A DNA stretch of 64,000 nucleotides from contig JAGBAX010000007.1 in the NCBI GenBank assembly GCA_017938765.1, positions 62,001 to 126,000 of the forward strand, read 5' to 3'. Shown here piece after piece: positions 43,380 through 51,397 of the stretch. The position numbers and the translations under genes are program-made. Below the pieces are notes generated by a model. The model searched no databases, was not told where the DNA came from, and saw only the letters and a list, made by a program, of their open reading frames with translations. Each line of letters starts with the position of its first letter. The stretch's first letter is position 1. The DNA is from Alistipes sp. Its GTDB lineage: Bacteria > Bacteroidota > Bacteroidia > Bacteroidales > Rikenellaceae.

Positions 43380-44843
43380 CTACTGCACAATCATATAGCT
43401 TGCAGCTCTGCCGTCTGGATATACACCGTCTATGCTCTGCACCTTGCTTGTAATGGCGTTCAGGTCAGCAACAGAGTCTACGCTTCTATCGTTGATATGG
43501 GTAATTACAAAACCCTCTCTAACCCTTGCCTTGGCGAGCAGTCCCCCTGCAGAGACCTGTACAACCTGAACTCCACCGCGAATGTCAAGCTTCTTGCACA
43601 ATTTTTCGTCAGCCTCAACAAATCGGCCACCCAAAACCTTGACAACATCTACGGCGTCTGATGGAAGTAACTCTGCTCCCCCCGCCTTATTACGCAAAGT
43701 GACTTCAAAATGTTTCACATTGTCGCCTCTTTTTACGATAATTTTAATTTTGTCGTTTGGACGGTGCTTGCCAATCTGCTCGGCGAGCTTTGATGGCGCG
43801 TCAATCTCTACGCCGTCAATGCTTGTAATGATGTCGCCCTTGCGCAGTCCCGCCTCGGATGCAGCACCATCTTCAACTACTGAGGCTACGTATACGCCAC
43901 CAACGGTGCTAATACCAACCTCTTTGCCCATAGCGTCAATAAAGTCCTGGTCTATATAGCGGTAGGAGATGCCGAGCAGTGCTCGCTGAACAATACCATA
44001 CTCCTTAAGGTCGCTCACAACCTTGCGCACGATGCTCTCAGGTACGGCAAATGAGTAGCCGATATAACTGCCTGTAGAGGACTTAATGACGGTGTTGATA
44101 CCGACAAGCTCTCCGCGAGTGTTTACCAGTGCGCCACCAGAGTTGCCTGGGTTTACGGCTGCATCGGTCTGGATGAAGGCCTCAAGGCGGAAATCATCTG
44201 GGATGACATCAAGCTGGCGAGCCTTTGCGCTGACAATACCCGCAGTGATAGTGGACTGTAGGTCAAATGGAGAGCCAATAGCCAGTACCCACTCGCCAAG
44301 ACGCAGAGCGTCAGAGCTTCCAAAGGCGAGGGTTGGCAGGTTCTCGGCATCAATCTTTATCAGAGCCACGTCTGTAGCAGAATCTGTGCCAATCTTGCGT
44401 GCGTCAAAAGTTCTGCCGTCGTTGAGTTTCACGCGCAGCTTTGTTGAGTTCTCTACAACGTGGTTGTTTGTAACGATATATCCGTCTGTGGAGATAATAA
44501 CTCCTGAGCCACCAGAGCGCTGCTCGCGCTTCTGCATACCCTGGTGCTGTGGAATGCCGAAGAAGTCAAGGAATGGGTCGTAACCTCTCGGTACAGCAAC
44601 CTCGGAGATGACCTCAATGTTTACAACCGCCTTTACGGCATTCTCGGCTGCATATGTAAGGTCTGGATAGCCACCCTTTTCGTATGATGTAAAGTGCGCA
44701 CCCAACTGCGGAGTGGTCTCAACTACTCGCTCAACAATTTCAACATTGGTGTTTGTATTCTTGCTTATAACAAAAGCTGTTGCTGCAGCGCCAATAACTG
44801 CTGACAGCAAACTCAGTCCGATAATTGATAATCTCTGTCTCAT
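43380..44843 (-). CDS. Periplasmic HtrA/Deg serine protease
   Basis: Periplasmic protease/chaperone for misfolded envelope proteins, 487 residues. An N-terminal membrane segment or uncleaved signal (residues 5-26). The trypsin-like domain has His128 (IVTNNHVV), Asp158 (DSATDVALIKI) and Ser235 (NPGNSGGAL). PDZ1 (residues ~290-385) contains VEDGAASEAGLRKGDIITSIDG (abbreviated), and a second shorter PDZ domain ends the protein. It fits DegQ/DegP; the Bacteroidetes name varies. TAATTTTG on the minus strand at 44863-44870 is its likely promoter box. Confidence 0.95.
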   Translation of the reverse strand: MRQRLSIIGLSLLSAVIGAAATAFVISKNTNTNVEIVERVVETTPQLGAHFTSYEKGGYPDLTYAAENAVKAVVNIEVISEVAVPRGYDPFLDFFGIPQHQGMQKREQRSGGSGVIISTDGYIVTNNHVVENSTKLRVKLNDGRTFDARKIGTDSATDVALIKIDAENLPTLAFGSSDALRLGEWVLAIGSPFDLQSTITAGIVSAKARQLDVIPDDFRLEAFIQTDAAVNPGNSGGALVNTRGELVGINTVIKSSTGSYIGYSFAVPESIVRKVVSDLKEYGIVQRALLGISYRYIDQDFIDAMGKEVGISTVGGVYVASVVEDGAASEAGLRKGDIITSIDGVEIDAPSKLAEQIGKHRPNDKIKIIVKRGDNVKHFEVTLRNKAGGAELLPSDAVDVVKVLGGRFVEADEKLCKKLDIRGGVQVVQVSAGGLLAKARVREGFVITHINDRSVDSVADLNAITSKVQSIDGVYPDGRAASYMIVQ

Positions 44844-44910
44844 AATTTTGTTCTTTTTTTCGCAAAATTAACGCAAGAGGGTGTGCTAATATTGTGTGGC
44901 GAAATGAATT

Positions 44911-45660
44911 TTAACGATTTCGGCTGTGGCTAAAGAGCCAGTCAAGGGTTTTTGTGTCAATGCCTCGCTCACAGATGTCACGATGCGAAAGTCTAGAGTA
45001 CTCTACAAAGCGGGTTTTATATCCCTCACTGTCAAGGCGATACATCTGGTCTGCTGTGCGCTCAAACTTGCGAGGATTGTCCGCATCCGATGCTACGCAA
45101 CAGACGGCAAACTGCGCTGGTACAGTAGCCTCTATATGTGGTACTGTGCCGATAATCTCTACTGCTGCCGGGATGTCGGGGCGAGCGGAAGCCACTTTTG
45201 TCGCCATCATACCGCCAAAGGATGCTCCAATAAGATAGACTCGCGTAGGGTCTATGCCCTGACTTACGATAAGATGGTCTATAAGACGGCATAGGGCAAC
45301 GGTTGCTGCTGTTGTGTTGTTGCGCATATCCTCATTTAGGTGCGGCGCGACAAGAATAGCATTACGATTATTGCTCTGCAGATAGACAGATAGGCGGGCA
45401 ACGGCGCCGTAGTTATCGCCGATGTGGGAGGAGTTGTCCTCTCCGCAGCTATGTCCACCGTGAAGCCAAACAACGAGCATTGGGGAGCTGTCACTCTGGT
45501 CGTTGATGTGGGCGATGCGGTAGGGGAGTGAGCCAAACTTCTCACTCTTGAGCGAACTATTTTTCCACTGCTCAAACTCGGCACGCTTGATTTTTAGACT
45601 TTGTGCCGAGCAGAGCAAAATGGTTGTAAGCGCAGTAAGAAGGAGTGTTAATCGTCGCAT
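44911..45660 (-). CDS. Secreted alpha/beta-hydrolase (esterase type)
   Basis: A 249-residue alpha/beta-hydrolase with a signal peptide ending LCSAQ. VVWLHGGHSCGEDN is the oxyanion region, LIGASFGGMMA the nucleophile elbow (Ser in GASFGG), and LSHRDICERG the histidine. A catalytic Asp may lie in CVASDADNPRKF. It resembles PHB-depolymerase/feruloyl-esterase-type enzymes in size and layout; the substrate is unknown. It stands between HtrA and a decayed gene and has its own minus-strand TACCTTTG promoter box at 45680-45687. Confidence 0.8.
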   Translation of the reverse strand: MRRLTLLLTALTTILLCSAQSLKIKRAEFEQWKNSSLKSEKFGSLPYRIAHINDQSDSSPMLVVWLHGGHSCGEDNSSHIGDNYGAVARLSVYLQSNNRNAILVAPHLNEDMRNNTTAATVALCRLIDHLIVSQGIDPTRVYLIGASFGGMMATKVASARPDIPAAVEIIGTVPHIEATVPAQFAVCCVASDADNPRKFERTADQMYRLDSEGYKTRFVEYSRLSHRDICERGIDTKTLDWLFSHSRNR

Positions 45661-45696
45661 AGTGTTACCTTTATATATACAAAGGTACGAATTTAG

Positions 45697-45802
45697 TTAG
45701 AACTTTGCAACGGCGCGGGTTTCATTAATCCAAGTAGCGTGCTCTCTGGATATGTGAGCATCCGACATCCTGAGTACATAGACAGAGCCTACTCTCCTAT
45801 CA
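45697..45802 (-). pseudogene. Frameshifted remnant of a C-type-lectin-like domain
   Basis: Directly after the stop of the thioredoxin-like gene. The frame shifted by +1 reads DRRVGSVYVLRMSDAHISRE then HATWINETRAVAKF and stops at 45697. The end RAVAKF matches the VRAVSAF end of the lectin-like domains of the 27549 gene, and the preceding gene ends SAPYKVGDY exactly as those domains begin. Restoring two bases in TACTAATG (TACTACAATG in the intact gene) joins the frames. Roughly 120 codons of the domain interior are missing. Confidence 0.7.
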
Positions 45803-46495
45803 TTAGTAGTCGCCCACCTTGTATGGCGCAGAGGTGCGGACACGCATCTTGTCTACAAGGTTGGCAATATACTTTACATCTTTCTCGGAGTCGTAGCCAT
45901 ACTTATAGCTCATAACTCGTCCATTTTCGTCAACAAGGATGATGCAAGGGCATAAATCGCCGTATATCCAATATCTGTTTGACTCCACATTTGGGTTGAG
46001 GTAGATCCGATTTGGGATATACTTTCTTTCGGAATTGTATTTTGAGTAGTCAGTTTGAGAGAAGAATATGGTTACAATCTGGTCTGCCACTTGCGGATAC
46101 TTCTCAAGCTCCATCTTGAGTTTATGTGCGGGCATACACCCTACCATAAAGGTCATTACAAGTGTCTTCTTGCCTCGCTTAAAGTAGGATAGGCTCACCC
46201 TATTGCCGTGTGAATCAATAAAGTAGGCCATAGGGAAAAGATTACCTACAGAGTTCTTTAACGCCCTCTCGCGCGATACTTTATTGGCCATTCGCTGCGC
46301 CTCTCTTTTGGCTCTCTCTGCCTCTAATTGCTTGCTCTCTGCTGCAAGCTCTGCCCTGTTACGCTCTATCTTTTCGCGCAGAGGGTTGTTTGGCTTACTT
46401 ACACTCCTTTCGTTGGAATAGTAGTGTCGCTCTTGCGCTACGGCGATGTTTGCTCCGAAAAGGAGGCAAAGGATGTACAGAAAATATCGTCTCAT
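45803..46495 (-). CDS. Secreted thioredoxin-fold protein, 3' end lost
   Basis: A 230-residue protein with a signal peptide ending AVAQ. A charged helical stretch (residues ~30-75, many Lys/Arg/Glu) is followed by a thioredoxin-like domain (GNLFPMAYFIDSHGNRVSLSYF, TLVMTFMVGCMPAHKLKMELE; abbreviated). The usual CxxC is reduced to one Cys (GCMPAH). ILVDENGRVMSYKYG is the typical last strand pair. The final residues SAPYKVGDY are the linker and start of a lectin-like domain as in the gene at 27549. The domain is truncated by a frameshift, and its tail survives at 45697-45802. Confidence 0.75.
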   Translation of the reverse strand: MRRYFLYILCLLFGANIAVAQERHYYSNERSVSKPNNPLREKIERNRAELAAESKQLEAERAKREAQRMANKVSRERALKNSVGNLFPMAYFIDSHGNRVSLSYFKRGKKTLVMTFMVGCMPAHKLKMELEKYPQVADQIVTIFFSQTDYSKYNSERKYIPNRIYLNPNVESNRYWIYGDLCPCIILVDENGRVMSYKYGYDSEKDVKYIANLVDKMRVRTSAPYKVGDY

Positions 46496-46599
46496 AAGAA
46501 AAAGTATTAGTTTCTACTTATATAGAGAGCGTATGCTAAAAAATATTACAAAAAAGTAGGCCCCTGAAGACAGAGACCTACCAATATTAATATAATGTA

Positions 46600-48051
46600 C
46601 TACTCCTCGTATGCGTCGCGCTTCATCTTCCACATAGGAACGAAGATGAGCATACCGATAATAGCCATTACGACCATTGCTACGAATACACCGTGCCAGC
46701 CGAACTTTGAGTCGGCAATCATACCGAAACCGAGACCAGAAACGATAGGGCTGATGTAGCTAACAAAGCCTACAAGACCGTTTGCAGTAGCAGATGCCTT
46801 GCGGGTAGCGTGGTTAGAGGCAATAACACCGATAAGTGCCTGTGGGCCATAGATAAACATACCTGCAAGGGCGAGTACGAACAGCAGCATTACAGGGCTT
46901 GCACCAGCGGTCTGGAGTGAGATAAAGCCGAGGATTGCAAGCAGCGCACCGAGCATACAGAAGAAGCAGGTGCGGGTTGCGCGACCACCGAAGACCTTAT
47001 CTGAAATCCAACCTGCGGCGAGCATACCAACAACACCGAACAACTCAAAGATGATAACTGTTGATGCAGCCCACTCTGGAGACATTGCGCAGTGCTCACG
47101 AAGGAATGTTGGACCCCAGTCAAGAACGGCAAAGCGGATAACATATACAAAGAAGTCCGCAAGAGCAAGTGCCCAGATAACTGGGTTCTTCCATACATGC
47201 TTTGTGATGTATGCAGAAATCTCTGCCTGGCTCTCCTGCTTCTCTGGCTCAGCATTATCCTTATTCTCCTGCTCTGAAAGCTCTGGAAGACCTACGCTCT
47301 TTGGAGTGTCGCGCAGAATCCATGTGGTGATAAACACACCTACAGCAGCGATAATACCTGGGATGATGAATGCCCACTTCCATGCGCCAACGTGCTCGGC
47401 AGCAGAGATTACGGCAGGGTCAGTGATATCCTTACCGAGGTTCTGCGCAATAGTTGCAACCATTGCTGGGTCAGAGGACATATCAGTACCCATTGTTGCC
47501 ATGATAAATGAGCCGCAAAGGATACCTGCAAGACCTGCACCGATAGAGTGTGAGGTGTTCCAGATAGACATCTTTGTAGATAGCTCGTTAGATGGCACCC
47601 AACGAGGGATGAGTCGTGAGCATGGAGGGAAACCACACCCCTGGAAGATGTTGTTTACAATCCACAGTGCAGAGAGCAGGATAGTAAACTTGCCAACGAA
47701 CTCTGGCGTAGAGCCCTCTGGCACACCAGTAAGGGCAGTGATAATCTCGGCACCAAAACCGATGAGAATTGCCGTGAGGGTACTTACGGCAAGGCCTGTA
47801 ACCATATGCCAACGACCATTGATACGGTCTGCAAGCATACCATTAAGCAGCTTTGAGAGTCCATAGAGGAATCCTGCGGCTGTGATAACTGCTCCCAGGC
47901 TGGTCTTGCTAATACCATACTCCGCAGTAAGACCCGGCATAAGGAATGAGAAGTTCTTGCGGATAAGGTAGAAGAAGATGTAGCCAATCATAGTACCAGC
48001 AATGGTTCTCCACTGCCAATACTTAAACTTTTTTTGCTGTTCTAAAGTCAT
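46600..48051 (-). CDS. MFS sugar-phosphate:phosphate antiporter (OPA family, UhpC/GlpT-like)
   Basis: Inner-membrane transporter of 483 residues with 12 predicted helices. The OPA-family N-terminus YIFFYLIRKNFSFLMPGL and GFLYGLSKLLNGMLADRI are clear, as is RLIPRWVPSNELSTKMSIWNTSHSIGAGLAG (abbreviated). A charged central loop (residues ~220-240, SEQENKDNAEPEKQE) separates the halves. Family members exchange organophosphates such as glycerol 3-phosphate or hexose 6-phosphate for phosphate. mtlD lies just upstream (68-base gap), which suggests a hexitol or hexose phosphate as substrate (inference). Confidence 0.9.
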   Translation of the reverse strand: MTLEQQKKFKYWQWRTIAGTMIGYIFFYLIRKNFSFLMPGLTAEYGISKTSLGAVITAAGFLYGLSKLLNGMLADRINGRWHMVTGLAVSTLTAILIGFGAEIITALTGVPEGSTPEFVGKFTILLSALWIVNNIFQGCGFPPCSRLIPRWVPSNELSTKMSIWNTSHSIGAGLAGILCGSFIMATMGTDMSSDPAMVATIAQNLGKDITDPAVISAAEHVGAWKWAFIIPGIIAAVGVFITTWILRDTPKSVGLPELSEQENKDNAEPEKQESQAEISAYITKHVWKNPVIWALALADFFVYVIRFAVLDWGPTFLREHCAMSPEWAASTVIIFELFGVVGMLAAGWISDKVFGGRATRTCFFCMLGALLAILGFISLQTAGASPVMLLFVLALAGMFIYGPQALIGVIASNHATRKASATANGLVGFVSYISPIVSGLGFGMIADSKFGWHGVFVAMVVMAIIGMLIFVPMWKMKRDAYEE

Positions 48052-48118
48052 TTTAGATAGATTCTATAAATTAGTGAATAGGTTTCTGTGTAGTTTTTAG
48101 TTCGTTGCAGAATATTAA

Positions 48119-49276
48119 CTATGCCAGACGCTTCTCAACCTCGGCATATGCAGCAACAATCTGGTCAAGGATTGGCGCATCAGCCTCAAGAGATGCGAAC
48201 TCTGCTACGGCAGCCTTAAGACCAAGCTCTGCGATGCGCTCCTGCATCTTTACGCTCTGTGGGTCCTCGGCGTTGTTGTAGTGCAGTGCAGCACCGATAC
48301 CGAGCAGAAGGTCTGGAGTCTCTACGCCCGCAGCCTGTGCTGTAAGGGTAGGGTTGATAAGGCGGTCTGCTGCCGAGAGCTTACGCAGTGGCTCACGACC
48401 TACGCGGGTAACATCGTCCTTGAGATATGGATTCTTAAAGCGGCTGATAATCTTGTCAATATACTTAAAGTGAGCCTCCTTGTCAAAGCCGTGCTTAGCT
48501 ACAAGACCAAGACCACTCTGCTGCATAGCTGCCTTAACAATCTCATAAATCTGTGGGTCAGCAATGCTCTGGTCAATAGTCTTCAGACCCTTCATACAGC
48601 CAGTATAAGCGGTAATGGCGTGGCCAGTGTTGAGGGTAAAGAGCTTGCGCTCAACGTATGCCAAAAGGTTGTCAGCAAGGTTCATACCTGCAATCTGTGG
48701 TACCTCGCCCACGAATGATGCCTGCTCAACATTCCACTCGTAGAATGCCTCTACAACAACATCAATAGGATTCTCACTGCGCACTGGAGGCACGATGCGG
48801 TCTACAGAGCAGTCTGGGAAACCTACCCACTTTGCGCAGTACTCCTTGTCCTCGCCCTCCAGAAGTGCAAGAACATGCTCCTTGAGCTGTGAAGATGCGC
48901 GAACAGCATTCTCACAAGCGATAATGTTGAGTGGAGCCTCAACGCCCGCAGCACGACGAGCTGCAATGCCCTTTGCAATAGCAGGGGCGATGCGTGGAAG
49001 GATAACAACGCCAACAGCGGTGGTGATAATCTCAGCCTTGACAATCTCGTCAATAACTGCGTCAGTAGTAGAGTTTACGCCAGAGATGTTTGTAATCTTC
49101 TGCTCAACGCACTCTACATCCATTACATGGACAGTGTAGCACTTGTCCTGGTTAATCTTGTCAATTACAGTGGCATTCACATCCGCAAAAACGACATGAT
49201 AGCCAGCTTGCTCCAACACTGCACCGATAAAGCCACGACCAATGTTGCCAGCTCCGAATTGAATAGCTCTTTTCAT
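48119..49276 (-). CDS. mtlD: Mannitol-1-phosphate 5-dehydrogenase
   Basis: NAD-dependent enzyme converting mannitol 1-phosphate to fructose 6-phosphate. The N-terminus KRAIQFGAGNIGRGFIGAVL holds the Rossmann GxGxxxRG motif typical of this family. IACENAVRASSQLKEHV and TLNTGHAITAYTGCMKGLKTI (abbreviated) are polyol-dehydrogenase signatures; KRAIQ-type start and 385-residue length fit. No mannitol PTS is nearby; instead a sugar-phosphate antiporter follows. TACCTTTG on the minus strand at 49316-49323 is its promoter box. Confidence 0.95.
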   Translation of the reverse strand: MKRAIQFGAGNIGRGFIGAVLEQAGYHVVFADVNATVIDKINQDKCYTVHVMDVECVEQKITNISGVNSTTDAVIDEIVKAEIITTAVGVVILPRIAPAIAKGIAARRAAGVEAPLNIIACENAVRASSQLKEHVLALLEGEDKEYCAKWVGFPDCSVDRIVPPVRSENPIDVVVEAFYEWNVEQASFVGEVPQIAGMNLADNLLAYVERKLFTLNTGHAITAYTGCMKGLKTIDQSIADPQIYEIVKAAMQQSGLGLVAKHGFDKEAHFKYIDKIISRFKNPYLKDDVTRVGREPLRKLSAADRLINPTLTAQAAGVETPDLLLGIGAALHYNNAEDPQSVKMQERIAELGLKAAVAEFASLEADAPILDQIVAAYAEVEKRLA

Positions 49277-49400
49277 ATGAATTTAATTATATTTGGTGTA
49301 TTTTCTTCTAACCTACAAAGGTAATAAAAATTCTTGAGTTTCCAAAATTTTGTATCCCTTTATTAGGGACTAAAGAGTCAACCGTTTTCAGGAAACGACA

Positions 49401-49467
49401 GTTAGGGAAGTTAGAGAGTTTAGGGAAGTTAGGAAAATTTCTCCCTAATTTCCTTAATCTCTTTAAC
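49401..49467. repeat. Degenerate palindrome built from TTAGGGAAG units
   Basis: GTTAGGGAAGTTAGAGAG continues as TTTAGGGAAGTTAGG and pairs imperfectly with CTCCCTAATTTCCTTAATC on the right. It lies between the radC stop and the mtlD promoter. The hairpin may end radC transcription, but the repeated TTAGGGAAG wording, shared with 3161-3195 and 30579-30625, suggests a repeat family. AACCGTTTTC-AGG-AAACG just to its left is a further hairpin. Confidence 0.5.
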
Positions 49468-49469
49468 GG

Positions 49470-50102
49470 CTATCTATCCAGTAGTCCGAACTTCTTGAAG
49501 GAGTAGGAGTCTGTTTGGGTGAGGATGATGTGGTCAAGCAGGATGATGTCAAACATCTCGGCAGCGCTGCGGATGCTGTATGTCATACTGATATCGGCAT
49601 GGCTTGGCTCTGGACAGTCAGAGGGGTGGTTGTGGGCGATAATAATCTGCGTAGCAAGCAGTTCAATGGCTCGCTTGATGATGATTTTGTTGTCTACTGT
49701 TGTCGCTCGCACGCCCCCTTGGCTGATTCTCATCTTATCAAGGACTCTGCCTGAGTTTGTTAGATAGACTGCCCAGCACTCCTCGTGGTCTAACCCGTCA
49801 AAGATTGGGCGGAGGAGTTTCTCTGCCGCTTCAAGGCTCTGTATGTGGTCTACAACATCGGTTTTGCTCTTGGCTATGCGGCGAGCCAACTCTACGGAGG
49901 CGGCAATCTTAGCGGCCTTAGCCAATCCCATACCTGCGCTCATCCTTAGGCGTGACACCTCTTCTATAGGGAGTGTTTTCAGAGTGCACTGCTCTAAAAT
50001 ATTCTCGGCAATGCTCTGACTATCAATGATAATACCTAATAGCTCGCTATCGGTAAGCGATGTTGCTCCGTGCAGGGCTATCTTCTCGTGCAACTCTCTC
50101 AT
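49470..50102 (-). CDS. radC: RadC-family JAB-domain protein
   Basis: A 210-residue member of the RadC/YeeS family. A helix-hairpin-helix-like N-terminus (LTDSELLGIIID; LRMSAGMGLAKAAKIAASVELARR) precedes the JAMM metal-binding domain. The metal motif HxHx7SxxD is intact in HNHPSDCPEPSHAD, with Glu in GLDHEECWAVY. Despite the name, a repair role has not been established for the family. It overlaps folC by four bases (ATGA) and is last in def-lnt-folC-radC. Confidence 0.93.
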   Translation of the reverse strand: MRELHEKIALHGATSLTDSELLGIIIDSQSIAENILEQCTLKTLPIEEVSRLRMSAGMGLAKAAKIAASVELARRIAKSKTDVVDHIQSLEAAEKLLRPIFDGLDHEECWAVYLTNSGRVLDKMRISQGGVRATTVDNKIIIKRAIELLATQIIIAHNHPSDCPEPSHADISMTYSIRSAAEMFDIILLDHIILTQTDSYSFKKFGLLDR

Positions 50103-51394
50103 TGTGGTAAAATCTCTGCTACGACAAATGTACTACCGCCAACAAAGAGCGTGTCGCTACTTGTCATCAGGCTCTTGGCTCTCTCTACAGCTGTAGCTAC
50201 TGTCGGCTGGTACTCAAAGTCAAGGCCTAATGCTGAGGCTATAGCGGCGATACTCTCTGCGGTTGCGGCACGGCGAGACTCTGCGCGGGTGAAGATGTAG
50301 TGCGCATCTTTTGGCATATAGCTGAGCATCTCAGTAATATTCTTATCCTCGCAGAAGCCCATTACGCAGTAGAGCTTACCCTCCTTGATACCCTCCAACT
50401 GCGCAGCCACAAGGCGAATGCCGTGAGGGTTGTGGGCAGTATCGCAGATAACTGTAGGGTCTGTAGATAGTCTCTGCCAACGACCTCGGAAGCCTGTAGT
50501 AAGGGTCGTATCTCGCAGACCCTCCACAAAGGCGCGACGGCTGATAGAGAGCGGCGTGTTCTCGTGCAGGTAGTCCGCAACGGCGCACACTGTAGCCACA
50601 TTCTGGCGCTGATACTCTCCCAGTAGAGGTATGCGCAGGGTGTACTGCTGATTGTCGCGCGTGCGAATCATATCAAAGACCTGCACATCACCTTCGCGCT
50701 GCTGACGGTGGCACTCAAAGGCCTGCTCGGCATAGATAACCGTTGAGCGACAGTCGGCTGCAATATCCTCAATAACAAGGTTATAGGCGCTATTCTTCTC
50801 GCCGACAACTACAGGAATTGACTTCTTGATAATACCGCCCTTCTCGCGCGCAATCTTAGGCAGTGAGTCGCCCAGCAAATCTGTATGCTCAAGGCCGACA
50901 TTAGTAATTACGCTCACGGCAGGGATAACGATGTTTGTAGCGTCTAATCTACCACCCAGACCAGTCTCAATAACGGCCACCTCAACATCATTCTGCGCGA
51001 AGTAGTCAAAGGCCATAGCCGTAGTCATCTCAAAGAATGAGAGCTCACACTCCTCCATATCCTTGCGGTGCTTGCTCACGAAGTTTACCACCTTCTGCTT
51101 AGATATCATCTCGCCATTTATGCGGATTCTCTCGCGGAAGTCTGTAAGGTGTGGTGAGGTATAGAGTCCCACCTGATATCCCGCCTGTTGAAGCACCGAG
51201 GCGAGCATATTGCTTACCGAGCCCTTGCCATTTGTGCCAGCCACGTGGATAACAAAGTAGCTGCGCTGAGGGTTGCCTATCTTACGGCAAAACTCACTCA
51301 CGCGCTCAAGGCCTGGCTTGTATGCTAATGCTCCATCCTGCTGAAAGGTCGGCAGAGAGGTAAAGAGGTAGTCAATGGTTTCTGTGTAGTTCAT
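50099..51394 (-). CDS. folC: Folylpolyglutamate / dihydrofolate synthase
   Basis: Mur-ligase-family enzyme that adds glutamate to dihydropteroate and folates. The ATP loop is HVAGTNGKGSVSNMLASVLQ, and YTSPHLTDFRERI, ETGLGGRLDATN, NVGLEHTDLLG and DTAHNPHG (start of the C-terminal domain) are all family blocks. Length (431 residues) is usual. It sits 3 bases after lnt and overlaps radC by four bases, so translation is coupled. Confidence 0.96.
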   Translation of the reverse strand: MNYTETIDYLFTSLPTFQQDGALAYKPGLERVSEFCRKIGNPQRSYFVIHVAGTNGKGSVSNMLASVLQQAGYQVGLYTSPHLTDFRERIRINGEMISKQKVVNFVSKHRKDMEECELSFFEMTTAMAFDYFAQNDVEVAVIETGLGGRLDATNIVIPAVSVITNVGLEHTDLLGDSLPKIAREKGGIIKKSIPVVVGEKNSAYNLVIEDIAADCRSTVIYAEQAFECHRQQREGDVQVFDMIRTRDNQQYTLRIPLLGEYQRQNVATVCAVADYLHENTPLSISRRAFVEGLRDTTLTTGFRGRWQRLSTDPTVICDTAHNPHGIRLVAAQLEGIKEGKLYCVMGFCEDKNITEMLSYMPKDAHYIFTRAESRRAATAESIAAIASALGLDFEYQPTVATAVERAKSLMTSSDTLFVGGSTFVVAEILPQ

Positions 51395-51397
51395 AGT

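Noticed and set aside
46970..47866. 298-codon open frame opposite the OPA transporter
   Set aside because: Shadow of a clear membrane transporter on the other strand; Ser/Pro/Arg-rich translation without family resemblance.
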